Shown here piece by piece: positions 33,956-44,031 of a DNA stretch of 64,000 nt. This DNA comes from Nocardiopsis sinuspersici (lineage in GTDB: Bacteria > Actinomycetota > Actinomycetes > Streptosporangiales > Streptosporangiaceae): contig VWVT01000001.1 in NCBI GenBank assembly GCA_008638415.1, positions 248,001-312,000 of the forward strand. Direction: 5' to 3'. A model generated the notes under the pieces. It ran no database searches. It was not told where the DNA came from and saw nothing but the letters and a program-made list of their open reading frames with translations. Position 1 is the stretch's first letter. Every line of letters begins with the position of its first letter. Both the position numbers and the translations under genes were made by a program.

Positions 33956-34507
33956 CTAGTGCCCGCGTGTACCTGGGGACGTATGGGACAGGATGAAGCG
34001 GGCTCGCTCGGCGACCGGAACGCGCGGCAGTTCCACCGGCTCGTAGCCGCACGCCGGGTAGGCCTCGATCATCGCCCGGTACGTGCGCTCGGCCTCCTCC
34101 GGGGACTGGTGGCGCTCGGTGTCGCCGGTGAAGACCTCCGGCCACGGCGGGGCGACGAACACCCTGCGGTGGTACCGGAACCTGCGGGCCGCCTCGGTGA
34201 CGTGCTCCGGGACCGGCAGGCCGCGCAGCAGGAAGTAGCCGACCACGTCGGGAACGCCCCGGTCGCAGAAGACCGGCCCTGGCAGGGCGGCGGCCTCGCG
34301 GTGGGTGCGTATCTCCCACGCGAGCATGAGCTCGGCGAACAGGTCGTCGTCGCGCCAGGCCAGGCCGCGGCCCCCGATCTCCCTCTGGTCGCGGATGAGC
34401 GCCCGTCCGGCCTCCGTGGTGCGCGCGTACCCGAGCGAGGCCAGGTGGTCGATCAGGGTGGTCTTGCCCGAACCCGGGCCTCCGGTGACGACGACGAGGT
34501 GGTCCAT
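33956..34507 (-). CDS. P-loop ATPase/nucleotide kinase-like protein (AAA_28 type)
   Basis: A 183-residue protein with a Walker A motif VVTGGPGSGKTTLIDHLASL at residues 6-25. Further features of the AAA_28 group are TEAGRALIRDQ, FCDRGVPDVVGYFLLRG with a Walker-B-like Asp, and FRYHRRVFVAPPWPEVFTGD. Such small proteins are predicted kinases of a nucleotide or small molecule, often placed near resistance genes, but the substrate is unknown. The ATG at 34507 has GGAGGGACC upstream. A strong hairpin separates it from the glycosyltransferase gene upstream on the same strand, so it is probably its own unit. Confidence 0.82.
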   Translation of the reverse strand: MDHLVVVTGGPGSGKTTLIDHLASLGYARTTEAGRALIRDQREIGGRGLAWRDDDLFAELMLAWEIRTHREAAALPGPVFCDRGVPDVVGYFLLRGLPVPEHVTEAARRFRYHRRVFVAPPWPEVFTGDTERHQSPEEAERTYRAMIEAYPACGYEPVELPRVPVAERARFILSHTSPGTRGH

Positions 34508-34561
34508 GGTCCCTCCGCGGGGTGTCGGGCGGGTGTTCCGGTGCGTGTCCGGAGCACGGGG

Positions 34562-34595
34562 CCGGTGCGCCGCGTCCGAGGACACGGCGCACCGG
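34562..34595 (-). terminator. Hairpin terminator downstream of the glycosyltransferase gene
   Basis: An 11-bp perfect stem (CCGGTGCGCCG with its complement) encloses a second small stem GTCC/GGAC. It lies 29 bases after the glycosyltransferase stop on the minus strand and separates it from the P-loop gene. Confidence 0.75.
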
Positions 34596-34623
34596 AGGAA
34601 CGGAGCGGGTCGGGGCCTTCCGG

Positions 34624-35793
34624 CTAACCGGGCAGTTCCGCCTCGATCAGGTCGGCCGCGTAGGAGGTGCCGCCGGCCTGGAGCCGGGCGCTGACGTCGG
34701 CCAGCCTGCGGGCGACCTCCGGATCGGAGGTCAGCTCCAGCAGCGCCGAGCGCAGCCGGTCCGCGGTGGCGTCCTCGGTGTCGATCCGCCGGGCGACGCC
34801 GAGTTCCTCCAGGCGGTCGGCGTTGCCGAACTGGTCGACGGCCTGCGGGACGGCGATCATCGGGACCCCGGTGTACAGGCCCTCGCTGGAGCCTCCCATG
34901 CCGGCGTGGGTGACGAAGGCGTCGGCCTGGCGCAGGACGGCCAGTTGCGGCACCCAGGAGTGCGTCTCGACGTTGGCGGGGACCTCCCCCAGCTCGGCGG
35001 GGTCCACGTACTTTCCGGTCTGTAGTACCACGTGCCACCCCGGCAGGTCCCCGAAGGCCCTCAGGCACTCGCGGTAGAACCCCGGCTGGTTGGTGTAGGC
35101 CGACCCCAGGGACACCAGCAGGACCTTGTCCGCGTCCGCCGGGCGGGTCCACTCCCCCTGGTCGGCCCGCTCCCCGAGGCACGGCCCGACGAAGGTGACC
35201 GTGTCGGGCACGGTGTCGGCGAACGGCTGCATCTCACGCGGGATCACCGCCAGCGACCGCTCCGGACGGGCGACGAAGGAGGTGTGGTCCAGGCCGGTGA
35301 CACCGTTCCCGGCCAGCCAGGCCGCCATCCTCCCGAAGTGCTCCTCCGCCCCGGGCAGGGAGCGCAGTTCCTCCATGACGGTGTCTCCGTAGTCCTCCCA
35401 GGCCACGTAGGTGGGCGAGAGCTGCACGGACGGAACGCCCCAGCCGATGCCGAGCACCCGGGCGGCGTATCCCGCGATGTCGTACAGGAACAGGTCCGGG
35501 CGGTCGGCGTCGTAGGCGGCCCGCAGGACGGGTAGCTGGGTGATCGCCTCGTCCAGGAAGACGTCCATCCCCGCGACGGGGTCGTCGGGCCACTCCTCGT
35601 CCCCGGTGGGCAGGGTGGTGGCGTACGGGACGAGTGCGGCGCCGGTACCGGTGACCAGGTCGGCCAGCACGGGGTCGTTGGCGTAGGTGACGCGGTGCCC
35701 CCGGCTCACCAGTTCGCGGATGATCTCCAGGCTGGGCAGGGTGTGGCTCACGGCGGGGGTGCCGATCATGGCGATGTGGGCGCGACGGGTCAT
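34624..35793 (-). CDS. Macrolide-type glycosyltransferase (Mgt/OleD-like)
   Basis: A 389-residue GT-B glycosyltransferase of family GT1. It begins MTRRAHIAMIGTPAVSHTLP, as macrolide-inactivating transferases do, and has the C-terminal nucleotide-sugar motif THAGMGGSSEGLYTGVPMIA followed by VPQAVDQFGNA. Close relatives (Mgt of Streptomyces lividans, OleD/OleI) use UDP-glucose to glucosylate the desosamine 2'-hydroxyl of macrolides, which inactivates them. A resistance or general detoxification role is therefore likely, but OleD-type enzymes accept many phenols and alcohols. The ATG at 35793 lies 10 bases behind GGAGAAG. It has its own terminator. No macrolide synthesis genes are in the window. 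Confidence 0.88.
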   Translation of the reverse strand: MTRRAHIAMIGTPAVSHTLPSLEIIRELVSRGHRVTYANDPVLADLVTGTGAALVPYATTLPTGDEEWPDDPVAGMDVFLDEAITQLPVLRAAYDADRPDLFLYDIAGYAARVLGIGWGVPSVQLSPTYVAWEDYGDTVMEELRSLPGAEEHFGRMAAWLAGNGVTGLDHTSFVARPERSLAVIPREMQPFADTVPDTVTFVGPCLGERADQGEWTRPADADKVLLVSLGSAYTNQPGFYRECLRAFGDLPGWHVVLQTGKYVDPAELGEVPANVETHSWVPQLAVLRQADAFVTHAGMGGSSEGLYTGVPMIAVPQAVDQFGNADRLEELGVARRIDTEDATADRLRSALLELTSDPEVARRLADVSARLQAGGTSYAADLIEAELPG

Positions 35794-36208
35794 CGCTTGC
35801 TTCTCCAGAACTCGGTGTCCAAGGACAGGGCTGGGAGGCACCCGGCCCCGGGCGGGGCGGATGCGCGGCGTCGGGGACGTCCGCCCCCGGGCCGTGTTCC
35901 CTTGAGGCTCCGCCGCGCTTCGCCCCGTGCTCGGACGCCGCAGGCACGGGAACCTTCGGCCCCTACGGTGCGCCCGCTCGTACCTCACGGACGCACCTGC
36001 GCGGCCTCCAGAACCCCGTCGGCGCCCTCGCTGTGCGGTGGCACAGGACCGAGTCCACCGAACAGGACCCGGCCGTAGATCTGGAGGAGGTGCGCGGCCG
36101 ATGCTAGCCGTGCCCCCGGGGAGCGCACAAAGCATTTCCCGGGACCTGCCGGCCCGGTCCCGGGGGTGTGGTGCGGGCGCCGGCGGAGCGCGGCGCCCGG
36201 GAACACGT
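35794..36208. other. Non-coding region between glycosyltransferase and HdeD-like genes
   Basis: This gap of 415 bases has no convincing gene. Its right part holds a hairpin at 36138-36164 that probably ends the HdeD-like transcript. The left part should carry the glycosyltransferase promoter; an AT-poor sequence makes the -10 and -35 elements hard to see. Confidence 0.55.
36138..36164 (-). terminator. Hairpin downstream of the HdeD-like gene
   Basis: CCCGGGACC (36138-36146) pairs with GGTCCCGGG (36156-36164) over nine bases with a nine-base loop, about 45 bases after the HdeD-like stop on the minus strand. Confidence 0.55.
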
Positions 36209-36964
36209 CTAACGCGGCTCGCCGGGATGGTCGGGGTGTCCCTCGTCCTCGTCCCGGGCGCGGTGGCGGCCGCCTCCGGAGGTCTCGCCCCGGTCCTCCC
36301 CGACACCGTCGTCGAGGAGGTCCCCGTGGGTTCCGGTGGTCTCCCCGTCGACCGGCTCGTCGGGACCGCGGAGGTCGTCGAAGGCCCCCGTCTCCGGGCC
36401 CAGGAAGGCGTTGGCGGCGCCGCGGAGGCGGAACCCGGCCACGGCCATCACCGCGCCGAAGATGATGGCGTACATCGCGATCACGAACATGACGGCCTGC
36501 GCGCCCGCCAGGGGCCAGAACCACAGCAGCAGGCCGAAGACGATCGAGAGGGCCCCGACGAAGATCAGCAGCCACTCGGAGCTGATGTGCGCGCGCAGGC
36601 GGATGGCGGTGATGATCTCGGCGACGCCGGTGATCACCGCCCAGGCACCGATGACGAACACCAGGGCGACGACCGCCAGGAGCGGCCAGACCAGCGCGAC
36701 CAGACCCGCGACGACGCTGATGACCGCCTGCACGACCAGGGAGAGGCGGTTGCCCGGCGCCGCCCGGTAGGCCGCGTACCCCAGGGCGGCGCCGTCGGCC
36801 AGCGCGTAGACGCCGAAGACGATCGCCAGGACCACCAGGGTCTTCTCCGACCAGATCAGCGCGACCACGCCGAAGAGGACGGCGGCGATCCCCCGGAGGA
36901 CCACCAGCCACCAGTTCCGGCTCAACTCGTCGAGCAGGTCGCCGGCCAACGTGTACCGGACCAT
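36209..36964 (-). CDS. HdeD-like (DUF308) membrane protein
   Basis: A 251-residue protein with six membrane helices in pairs over about residues 18-195, the DUF308/HdeD plan: WWLVVLRGIAAVLFGVVALI, VISVVAGLVALVWPLLAVVA, LLIFVGALSIVFGLLLWFWP. A hydrophilic tail of about 55 residues rich in Asp, Glu, Gly and His follows. HdeD protects E. coli at low pH and high cell density, while actinobacterial members have no proven role. The ATG at 36964 lies behind GGAGGGA. It stands between terminators and is probably expressed alone. Confidence 0.85.
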   Translation of the reverse strand: MVRYTLAGDLLDELSRNWWLVVLRGIAAVLFGVVALIWSEKTLVVLAIVFGVYALADGAALGYAAYRAAPGNRLSLVVQAVISVVAGLVALVWPLLAVVALVFVIGAWAVITGVAEIITAIRLRAHISSEWLLIFVGALSIVFGLLLWFWPLAGAQAVMFVIAMYAIIFGAVMAVAGFRLRGAANAFLGPETGAFDDLRGPDEPVDGETTGTHGDLLDDGVGEDRGETSGGGRHRARDEDEGHPDHPGEPR

Positions 36965-37136
36965 CGTCGCCTCCCTCCACGGCTCCGTCCGGAACCGCGC
37001 CCCGCCCCTTCCCCGGAGTCGTGGCCGGGGTCGGCTGGCCGCGGAACGCGGAAAAGGACGGGACCGCTCATAGGTGTCCTGGTACGGGTGCTACCCGCAG
37101 CGTCCGGCGCGCAACAGCGAACGGCGGAAAAGGCAC

Positions 37137-37176
37137 GAGAGCGCCCGCCCCGTCGGTGACGCGGGCGGGCGCTCTC
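37137..37176 (-). terminator. Rho-independent-like terminator of gltA
   Basis: A perfect 14-bp stem (GAGAGCGCCCGCCC and its complement) with a 12-base loop begins 18 bases after the gltA stop. On the minus strand the stem is followed by GTGCCTTTTCC, so a short U tract is present. Confidence 0.88.
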
Positions 37177-37193
37177 GGTGTTCTCCCGGGAGG

Positions 37194-38483
<1,290 letters not shown>

Positions 38484-39239
38484 GCCCGAGGTCAACCTTT
38501 CCAGGCGGGGGATACGTGAGATGCGTCAGACGCGGGGCGGTCCGCCGCCACGTTCCTGCTTCACTCGTTATTGTTCTGTTTTGTTAAACGACAGTTAAGC
38601 AAAAGCATATAAGTTTCACCGATTCACGGACAGGTGACATGCAACACATACCCCGGCGTGAGCAGAATTACCGCAAGGTGAAGATTTACAAACTTTGCCA
38701 GACGTCGATTACTCCGTGATCGCCCTGAGACGTCATGAGCGGAACCGAGGGTCCGCCCGCCGCCGCTCCGTCTCCTGTACCGGTCCCCTGAGCACCCCAC
38801 CACCCGGCCCGAACCCGCTCCTTCCGGCCGTCCTTCACAGAAGTGGACAGAGCCGGACGAAGCCCGGTGCGGCCGGGTGCCCGAACGCGCCCTAGTGGCC
38901 TTCTCCCAGGGTACCTTCGCCCTGATCACGGGGGTCGACACGGGGTACCCGACAGCCGGTGACATTGACCTCTGCCCGGGGCACTGGGGCCCCACAGGCC
39001 CCTCCCCGCACACCGGGCCGGCCCCGTCGTGACCACGGTCTGTGCGTGGGGCACGGGAGTTCACACACCATCCGCGCGGGACCCGTCCGGGCCCCGCGGC
39101 ACCGCCCAATTCACGCGGATCCGCGACCCGGGGGCGACAACGGGTTATCGGCATTCACCCCAGGTAAACAGGGCGGCGCGCTTAGCCGAAAAGGCGGCGG
39201 GCACCGGTACCGGTGCCCGCCGAAGCGTTCCGAGGGACC
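38484..39239. other. Long non-coding region upstream of gltA with an AT-rich core
   Basis: These 756 bases lie between gltA and prfC, both on the minus strand. No frame has good coding character. At 38560-38620 the base composition turns strongly AT-rich (TTATTGTTCTGTTTTGTTAA and AGCATATAAGTTTC), with a GTTAA direct repeat, which is exceptional here and marks the gltA promoter and regulatory region. The right end holds the prfC terminator at 39195-39222. Confidence 0.7.
39195..39222 (-). terminator. Terminator of prfC
   Basis: A 28-base perfect palindrome centred on GGTACC (arms CGGCGGGCACCGG) starts 17 bases after the prfC stop. On the minus strand it is followed by CCTTTTCGG, giving a short U tract. 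Confidence 0.85.
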
Positions 39240-40865
39240 TCACACGCCCTCGTCGACCCCTCCGGCCAGCAGCGGTTCCATGAACAACTCCGGATGGTCG
39301 CGCTCGATGACGCGCAGCCGCCACTTGTTGTGCACCAGCACCAGCAGCTCACCGTCGTTACGGCGCTTGAGCACCTCCGCGCCCGAGAGCGCGTGCAGCG
39401 CGGGAGCCGACTCGGTGTCCGTGCGCCGGGCCACGGAGTAGTCCAGCGGCGAGGTCTCGATCGGCGAGCGGAACTCGTGCTCCATGCGGTGGCGGACCAC
39501 GTCGAACTGCAACGGGCCCACCGCCGCCAGCACCGGCGCCTGCTCACCGCGCACGTCCGAGGTGAGCACCTGCACCACGCCCTCGGCGTCGAGCTGGGCG
39601 ATCCCGCGCTGGAACTGCTTGTACTTGCCCGCGTCGACGGCCCGGGCCACCACGAAGTGCTCGGGGGCGAAGCTGGGGATCGGCGGGAAGACCACCTTGG
39701 GCCCGTCGTAGAGCGTGTCGCCCACCGCCAGGGCCTGGGCGTTGACCAGCGCGATCACGTCACCGGGGTAGGCGGTCTCGATCGTGGACCGGTCCGAGCC
39801 GAACACCGCCTGGGTGTACTTGGTCGCGAAGGGGCGCCCCGTCTCGGCGTGGGTGAGCACCATGCCGCGGTCGAAGCGGCCCGAGGAGATGCGCACGAAC
39901 GCCATCCGGTCCCGGTGGTTCTTGTCCATGTTGGCCTGCATCTTGAACACCTGGCCGGAGAAGGGCTTCTCCACCGGCCGCGGCCGGCCCTGCGCGTCCG
40001 GCTTGGGAGCCGGGGGCGGGGCCAGGCCGACCACGGCCTCCAGCAGCTGGCCCACCCCGAAGTTGGGCAGCGCCGCGCCGAACAGCACCGGGGAGGACTC
40101 CCCGGCCATGAAGGAGTCGTGGTCGAAGTCGGCTCCCAGGGCTTCGAGGAGCTCGATCTCCTCGCCGGCCTCCTCCCACACGGAGCCCTCGGCCTTGGCG
40201 GCCTCGTCCGCGGACAGGACCTCCTCGACCGCCTTCTTCGCTCCGCCCGGGGTACGGGTCATCTTGGTGTAGGTGCCGCTGCCGCGGTCGATGAGGCCGC
40301 GGAAGTCCCCGGCGATGCCCACCGGCCAGTTCAGCGGGGTGGGGCGCAGCCCGATGCGCTGCTCGATCTCGTCCAGCAGCTCCAGCGGCTCGCGTCCGGG
40401 GCGGTCCCACTTGTTGACGAAGGTGATGACCGGCATCTTCCGCGCGCGGCACACGTCGAAGAGCTTCAGCGTCTGCGGCTCCAGGCCCTTGGCCGAGTCC
40501 AGCAGCATGATCGCGCAGTCCACCGCGGACAGCACCCGGTAGGTGTCCTCGGAGAAGTCGGCGTGGCCGGGAGTGTCCACCAGGTTGAGCACCCGGTCGG
40601 CGTAGTCGATGCGCAGCGCGGCGGAGGTGATGGAGATCCCGCGGTCCTGCTCCATCTCCATCCAGTCCGAGGTCACGCCCCGGCGGTCGCCCTTGCCGTG
40701 CACCGCGCCGGCGGAGGAGATCGCGGCCGCGTGCAGCGCCAGCGCCTCGGTCAGCGTGGACTTACCGGCGTCGGGGTGGGAGATGACCGCGAACGTCCGC
40801 CGTCGGGACGCCTCGCGTACGACCTCTGACTCCTGCTTGGTGGCGCTCGCCGTGTCCACGCTCAT
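39240..40865 (-). CDS. prfC: Peptide chain release factor 3
   Basis: A 541-residue translational GTPase that recycles class-I release factors from the ribosome after peptide release. G1 is ISHPDAGKST at about residues 28-37, switch II is DTPGHADFSEDTYR, and G4 is FVNKWDRPGRE. The residues WMEMEQDRGISIT are the typical switch I of RF3, and the length matches the family (about 530). The ATG at 40865 has GGAG and AGCGGA upstream. It is the last gene before a terminator. A TetR gene lies upstream on the same strand, 142 bases away. Confidence 0.96.
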   Translation of the reverse strand: MSVDTASATKQESEVVREASRRRTFAVISHPDAGKSTLTEALALHAAAISSAGAVHGKGDRRGVTSDWMEMEQDRGISITSAALRIDYADRVLNLVDTPGHADFSEDTYRVLSAVDCAIMLLDSAKGLEPQTLKLFDVCRARKMPVITFVNKWDRPGREPLELLDEIEQRIGLRPTPLNWPVGIAGDFRGLIDRGSGTYTKMTRTPGGAKKAVEEVLSADEAAKAEGSVWEEAGEEIELLEALGADFDHDSFMAGESSPVLFGAALPNFGVGQLLEAVVGLAPPPAPKPDAQGRPRPVEKPFSGQVFKMQANMDKNHRDRMAFVRISSGRFDRGMVLTHAETGRPFATKYTQAVFGSDRSTIETAYPGDVIALVNAQALAVGDTLYDGPKVVFPPIPSFAPEHFVVARAVDAGKYKQFQRGIAQLDAEGVVQVLTSDVRGEQAPVLAAVGPLQFDVVRHRMEHEFRSPIETSPLDYSVARRTDTESAPALHALSGAEVLKRRNDGELLVLVHNKWRLRVIERDHPELFMEPLLAGGVDEGV

Positions 40866-41007
40866 TTCCGCTGCCCGCTCCGCCTCTGTGCTGCCCGTCG
40901 TGCCCGGTTCCCGGCCTCGTCCAGCCTACGCGCGTCACGGCGCCGACCGGACCGAGCGAAGCAGCACAGGACCGTGCGGGCCGGCGTGCGCCAGGGCTGT
41001 CCGGCCC

Positions 41008-41730
41008 TCAGGAGCCCTCGGAGGCCTGGACGGCGGCGCCGATGCGGCGGAGCAGCTCCTCCCGGCCGGTGTCCCCCGGGTAGACCGCGACCAGTACGTG
41101 GTCGCGCCGGGGCCCCCGCTCGGCGTGCAGCATGGGTTCGGCGGCCCGGCGGACGAAGTCCATGGCCTCGTCGAAGCCCGCCCACACCTCTCGGCTGTCC
41201 TGTTCCGGGCGGCGCAGCCAACCGCGCAGGACGTGGTTGTGCGCCGAGATGAGCGAGGCGGCCGCCACACCCGCTGCCAGGGAACGGCCCTCACGGCCCC
41301 CGCCGTCCCCGCACCGGGACAGGTAGCTGCTGAACGCGGCCTGGTAGCGGGCGGTCATCGCCACCTCCCGGTCGCGCAGCCGGGGGTGGGCGCGGACCAG
41401 GCGGTAGCGGGGCACGGTGATCTCCGGGTCGCGCAGGTATCCCTGGAGCACCAGGCGTGCGGCTGCGAAGACCGAGGTCAGCGGCTCGTCCGGGGACGCC
41501 TCCAGGTAGCGCACCACGGTGGAGAACAGCTCGTCGTGCTCGGCGAACAGGATGTCCTCCTTCGAGCCGAAGCGGCGGAAGAGGCTGCGGCGGCTCACGC
41601 CCGTGGCGGTGGCGATCTGGTCCATCGTCGTGTCGTCGAAGCCGCTCTCGGTGAACAGCCGCACCGCGGCCAGCACCACCTCGCGGGTGGCCACCCGCGG
41701 CTGGCCGCCCCGGCCTCCCGACCGTTCCAT
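41008..41730 (-). CDS. TetR family regulator, probably of fatty-acid/acyl-CoA genes
   Basis: A 240-residue protein with a TetR helix-turn-helix at about residues 22-62 (FTESGFDDTTMDQIATATGV then SRRSLFRRFGSKED). The C-terminal domain is a common TetR type. It is divergent from the acyl-CoA dehydrogenase, and the shared 148-base promoter region carries two palindromes of the same kind at 41808-41841, so it very probably represses itself and the dehydrogenase. The effector is likely an acyl-CoA or fatty acid. The ATG at 41730 has GAGGGGAGCG upstream. Confidence 0.88.
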   Translation of the reverse strand: MERSGGRGGQPRVATREVVLAAVRLFTESGFDDTTMDQIATATGVSRRSLFRRFGSKEDILFAEHDELFSTVVRYLEASPDEPLTSVFAAARLVLQGYLRDPEITVPRYRLVRAHPRLRDREVAMTARYQAAFSSYLSRCGDGGGREGRSLAAGVAAASLISAHNHVLRGWLRRPEQDSREVWAGFDEAMDFVRRAAEPMLHAERGPRRDHVLVAVYPGDTGREELLRRIGAAVQASEGS

Positions 41731-41807
41731 GGGTCCGCTCCCCTCACGCCGACATCCCGAAGCTATCCGAGTCCGCCGGTGTACTTCGCCCTCCCTACCC
41801 CCTATTC

Positions 41808-41841
41808 TGGCACCGAATGCCACAAGAAGGCACGCAGTGCC
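41808..41841. promoter_or_regulatory. Twin palindromic operators between TetR and acyl-CoA dehydrogenase genes
   Basis: TGGCA-CCGAA-TGCCA (41808-41822) and GGCAC-GCA-GTGCC (41829-41841) are two perfect inverted repeats with the same core GGCAC, centred 20 bases apart, that is about two helical turns. A -10-like TATTCT at 41803-41808 touches the first. This suits cooperative binding of two TetR dimers across the divergent promoters. Confidence 0.72.
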
Positions 41842-41878
41842 AAACACCGAGGGGCGACTCCCCCGGGGAGGGAAGCAG

Positions 41879-43033
41879 ATGAGCGACTTCGACCTGTTCA
41901 GGACCACCGAGGACCACGAGGAGCTGCGCGAGGCCGTGCGCTCCGTCGCCGAGGGCAGGATCGCTCCGCACGCGGCGGAGGTCGACGAGAAGAGCGCCTT
42001 CCCGCAGGAGGCCCTCGACGCCCTGGTCGCCACGGACTTCCACGCCCCGCACATCGCCGAGGAGTACGACGGCGTGGGTGCCGACGCCCTGGCCACCTGC
42101 ATCGTCATCGAGGAGGTGGCCCGCGTGTGCGCCTCCTCCTCCCTGATCCCCGCGGTCAACAAGCTCGGCACCATGCCGCTGATCCTGGGCGCCTCCGACG
42201 AGGTCAAGCGCCGCTACCTGCCCGAGGTCGCCGGCGGCGAGGCGATGTTCTCCTACGGCCTGTCCGAGCGCGAGGCCGGCTCCGACACCGCGAACATGCG
42301 CTCACAGGCCGTTCCCGACGGCGACGGCTGGGTGCTCAACGGCCAGAAGTCCTGGATCACCAACGCCGGGGTCAGCAAGTACTACACGGTGCTGGCCGTG
42401 ACCGACCCCGAGGGCGCGCGCGGTCGCAACGTCTCGGCGTTCGTGCTGCACGCCGACGACGAGGGCTTCACCCTGGGCGAGCCCGAGCGCAAGCTCGGCA
42501 TCAAGGGCTCCCCCACCCGCGAGCTGTTCTTCGACAACGTGCGCGTTCCCGGCGACCGCATCGTCGGCGCCCCGGGCGAGGGACTCAAGATCGCCCTGCG
42601 CACCCTGGACCACACACGCGTCACCATCGGCGCACAGGCCGTCGGCATCGCCCAGGGCGCCCTGGACCAGGCCGTGGCCTACGTCAAGGAGCGCAAGCAG
42701 TTCGGCAAGCACATCGCCGAGTTCCAGGGCGTCCAGTTCATGCTCGCCGACATGGCGATGAAGCTGGAGACCGCGCGCCAGATGGTCTACGTGGCCGCCG
42801 CCAAGTCCGAGCGGGGCGACGAGGACCTGCCGTTCTACGGCGCGGCCGCCAAGTGCTACGCCTCCGACGCCGCCATGGAGATCACCACCGACGCCGTGCA
42901 GCTGCTGGGCGGCGCGGGCTACGTGAAGGACTTCCCGCTGGAGCGCATGATGCGCGACGCGAAGATCACGCAGATCTACGAGGGCACCAACCAGATCCAG
43001 CGCATGGTGATGGCCCGCCAGCTCCTGAAGTAG
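41879..43033 (+). CDS. Acyl-CoA dehydrogenase
   Basis: A 384-residue FAD enzyme that makes the alpha-beta double bond in an acyl-CoA. The three-domain plan is clear: N-terminal helices, a middle beta domain with FSYGLSEREAGSDTANMRSQ and WITNAG, and C-terminal helices with RKQFGKHIAEFQGVQFMLAD. The catalytic Glu is residue 368 in IYEGTNQIQR. The sequence resembles short-chain or branched-chain enzymes. The ATG has GGGAGGGAAGC upstream. A divergent TetR gene and twin operators control it. A hairpin ends the gene. It may act with the hydroxyisobutyryl-CoA hydrolase in valine degradation, which is inference. Confidence 0.94.
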   Translation: MSDFDLFRTTEDHEELREAVRSVAEGRIAPHAAEVDEKSAFPQEALDALVATDFHAPHIAEEYDGVGADALATCIVIEEVARVCASSSLIPAVNKLGTMPLILGASDEVKRRYLPEVAGGEAMFSYGLSEREAGSDTANMRSQAVPDGDGWVLNGQKSWITNAGVSKYYTVLAVTDPEGARGRNVSAFVLHADDEGFTLGEPERKLGIKGSPTRELFFDNVRVPGDRIVGAPGEGLKIALRTLDHTRVTIGAQAVGIAQGALDQAVAYVKERKQFGKHIAEFQGVQFMLADMAMKLETARQMVYVAAAKSERGDEDLPFYGAAAKCYASDAAMEITTDAVQLLGGAGYVKDFPLERMMRDAKITQIYEGTNQIQRMVMARQLLK

Positions 43034-43051
43034 GCCGGTCCGCGGTGCGGA

Positions 43052-43078
43052 GCGCCCGTCCCCTCGCGGGGCGGGCGC
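43052..43078. terminator. Bidirectional hairpin terminator
   Basis: An 11-bp stem with one G-U pair (GCGCCCGTCCC against GGGGCGGGCGC) and a five-base loop lies between the convergent acyl-CoA dehydrogenase and NmrA-like genes. Confidence 0.75.
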
Positions 43079-43091
43079 GCGGCGCTCCGGG

Positions 43092-43904
43092 TCAGAGCAC
43101 GGCTTCGCGGACGAAGCGGGCCAGCGGGATGGGATCGCGCCTCAGGGCGGCGCGCACGTCCTCGGTGACCTCGGCGGCGCGTCCGGCGACGGCGGCGGCG
43201 AAGCGCTCGTTGAGCGTGTCCACGTACCGCTCGCCCCATCCCCGGTCGGTGGCGCGGAAGTAGAAGCCCGCCTCGTCGACGGCCTTGAACCGCCACACCG
43301 GGCTCTCGGTGCCCCTGGTCTGCTTGACCACCTCGCGGAAGGTGTGCGCCTGCGGGCCCGTGAGCGTGTACTCCCTGCCGCTGTGGTCGTCCAGCAGCGC
43401 GGAGACGGCTACGTCGGCGACGTCGCGGGCGTCCACGAAGCTGATCGCCGTCCTCTTCTTGACCGGCAGTTCGAGGCGTCCGTTGCGTGCGCGCGCCATG
43501 CTGGCGAACGTCCCCTCGGTGAAGTCCTGGAAGAGCCAGTTGGACCGCAGCACGGTCCAGCGGCCGAACAGGTCCTTGGCCCGCAGCTCGGCCGCGCGCT
43601 GGTCGGAGTCCGACGGCGCGTACTCGGTGCCCATGGCCGTCATGACCACGGCGTTGCCGACCCCGGCCCCCGCCGCCTTCTCCAGGAACCCGGCGACCCG
43701 GTTGCCCAGGGCGCTCCCGACCGGCGTCACCACGAAGACGCTCTTCACGCCGTCGAGGAGCTCGTCCCAGTTGGAGGTGTCGGTCCAGTCCAGACGTGTC
43801 TGTGAGGTGCGGGACGCGCCCGTCGCGGACAGGCCGCGGCTCCTCAGCTGGGTGAGGATGCGGCGGCCCACCATGCCGGTGGCTCCGGTGACCAGAGTGC
43901 TCAT
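43092..43904 (-). CDS. NmrA-like NAD(P)-binding protein
   Basis: A 270-residue atypical short-chain dehydrogenase. The cofactor loop TLVTGATGMVGRRIL stands at the very start, VFVVTPVG follows in the second strand region, and a Lys-containing FVDARDVADVAVSALLDD block is typical of NmrA/YtfG-type proteins. These act as NAD(P)H:quinone reductases or redox sensors. The ATG at 43904 fits the domain start exactly. It is divergent from the two-component kinase gene, with 127 bases between, and stands alone. The substrate is unknown. Confidence 0.85.
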   Translation of the reverse strand: MSTLVTGATGMVGRRILTQLRSRGLSATGASRTSQTRLDWTDTSNWDELLDGVKSVFVVTPVGSALGNRVAGFLEKAAGAGVGNAVVMTAMGTEYAPSDSDQRAAELRAKDLFGRWTVLRSNWLFQDFTEGTFASMARARNGRLELPVKKRTAISFVDARDVADVAVSALLDDHSGREYTLTGPQAHTFREVVKQTRGTESPVWRFKAVDEAGFYFRATDRGWGERYVDTLNERFAAAVAGRAAEVTEDVRAALRRDPIPLARFVREAVL

Positions 43905-44031
43905 CGGTTACAAGGTACCGACACGCGGTACCCGACCTGACACGAATCGCCCGGCCCACCGTGATCCCGGACCGGTCCGCGTCGGCCCCGCTCCTCCTCC
44001 CCGTCCGGGGCCGGACGTAGAATGCCCGGCG

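Noticed and set aside
34000..36000. Macrolide biosynthetic gene cluster
   Set aside because: Only the glycosyltransferase is present; there are no polyketide synthase, deoxysugar or tailoring genes nearby, and the neighbours are housekeeping genes.
38624..39154. Hypothetical gene in the gap upstream of citrate synthase
   Set aside because: The minus-strand frame has no ribosome binding site, crosses the AT-rich promoter region and has Arg/Gly/Pro-rich composition typical of non-coding GC-rich DNA.
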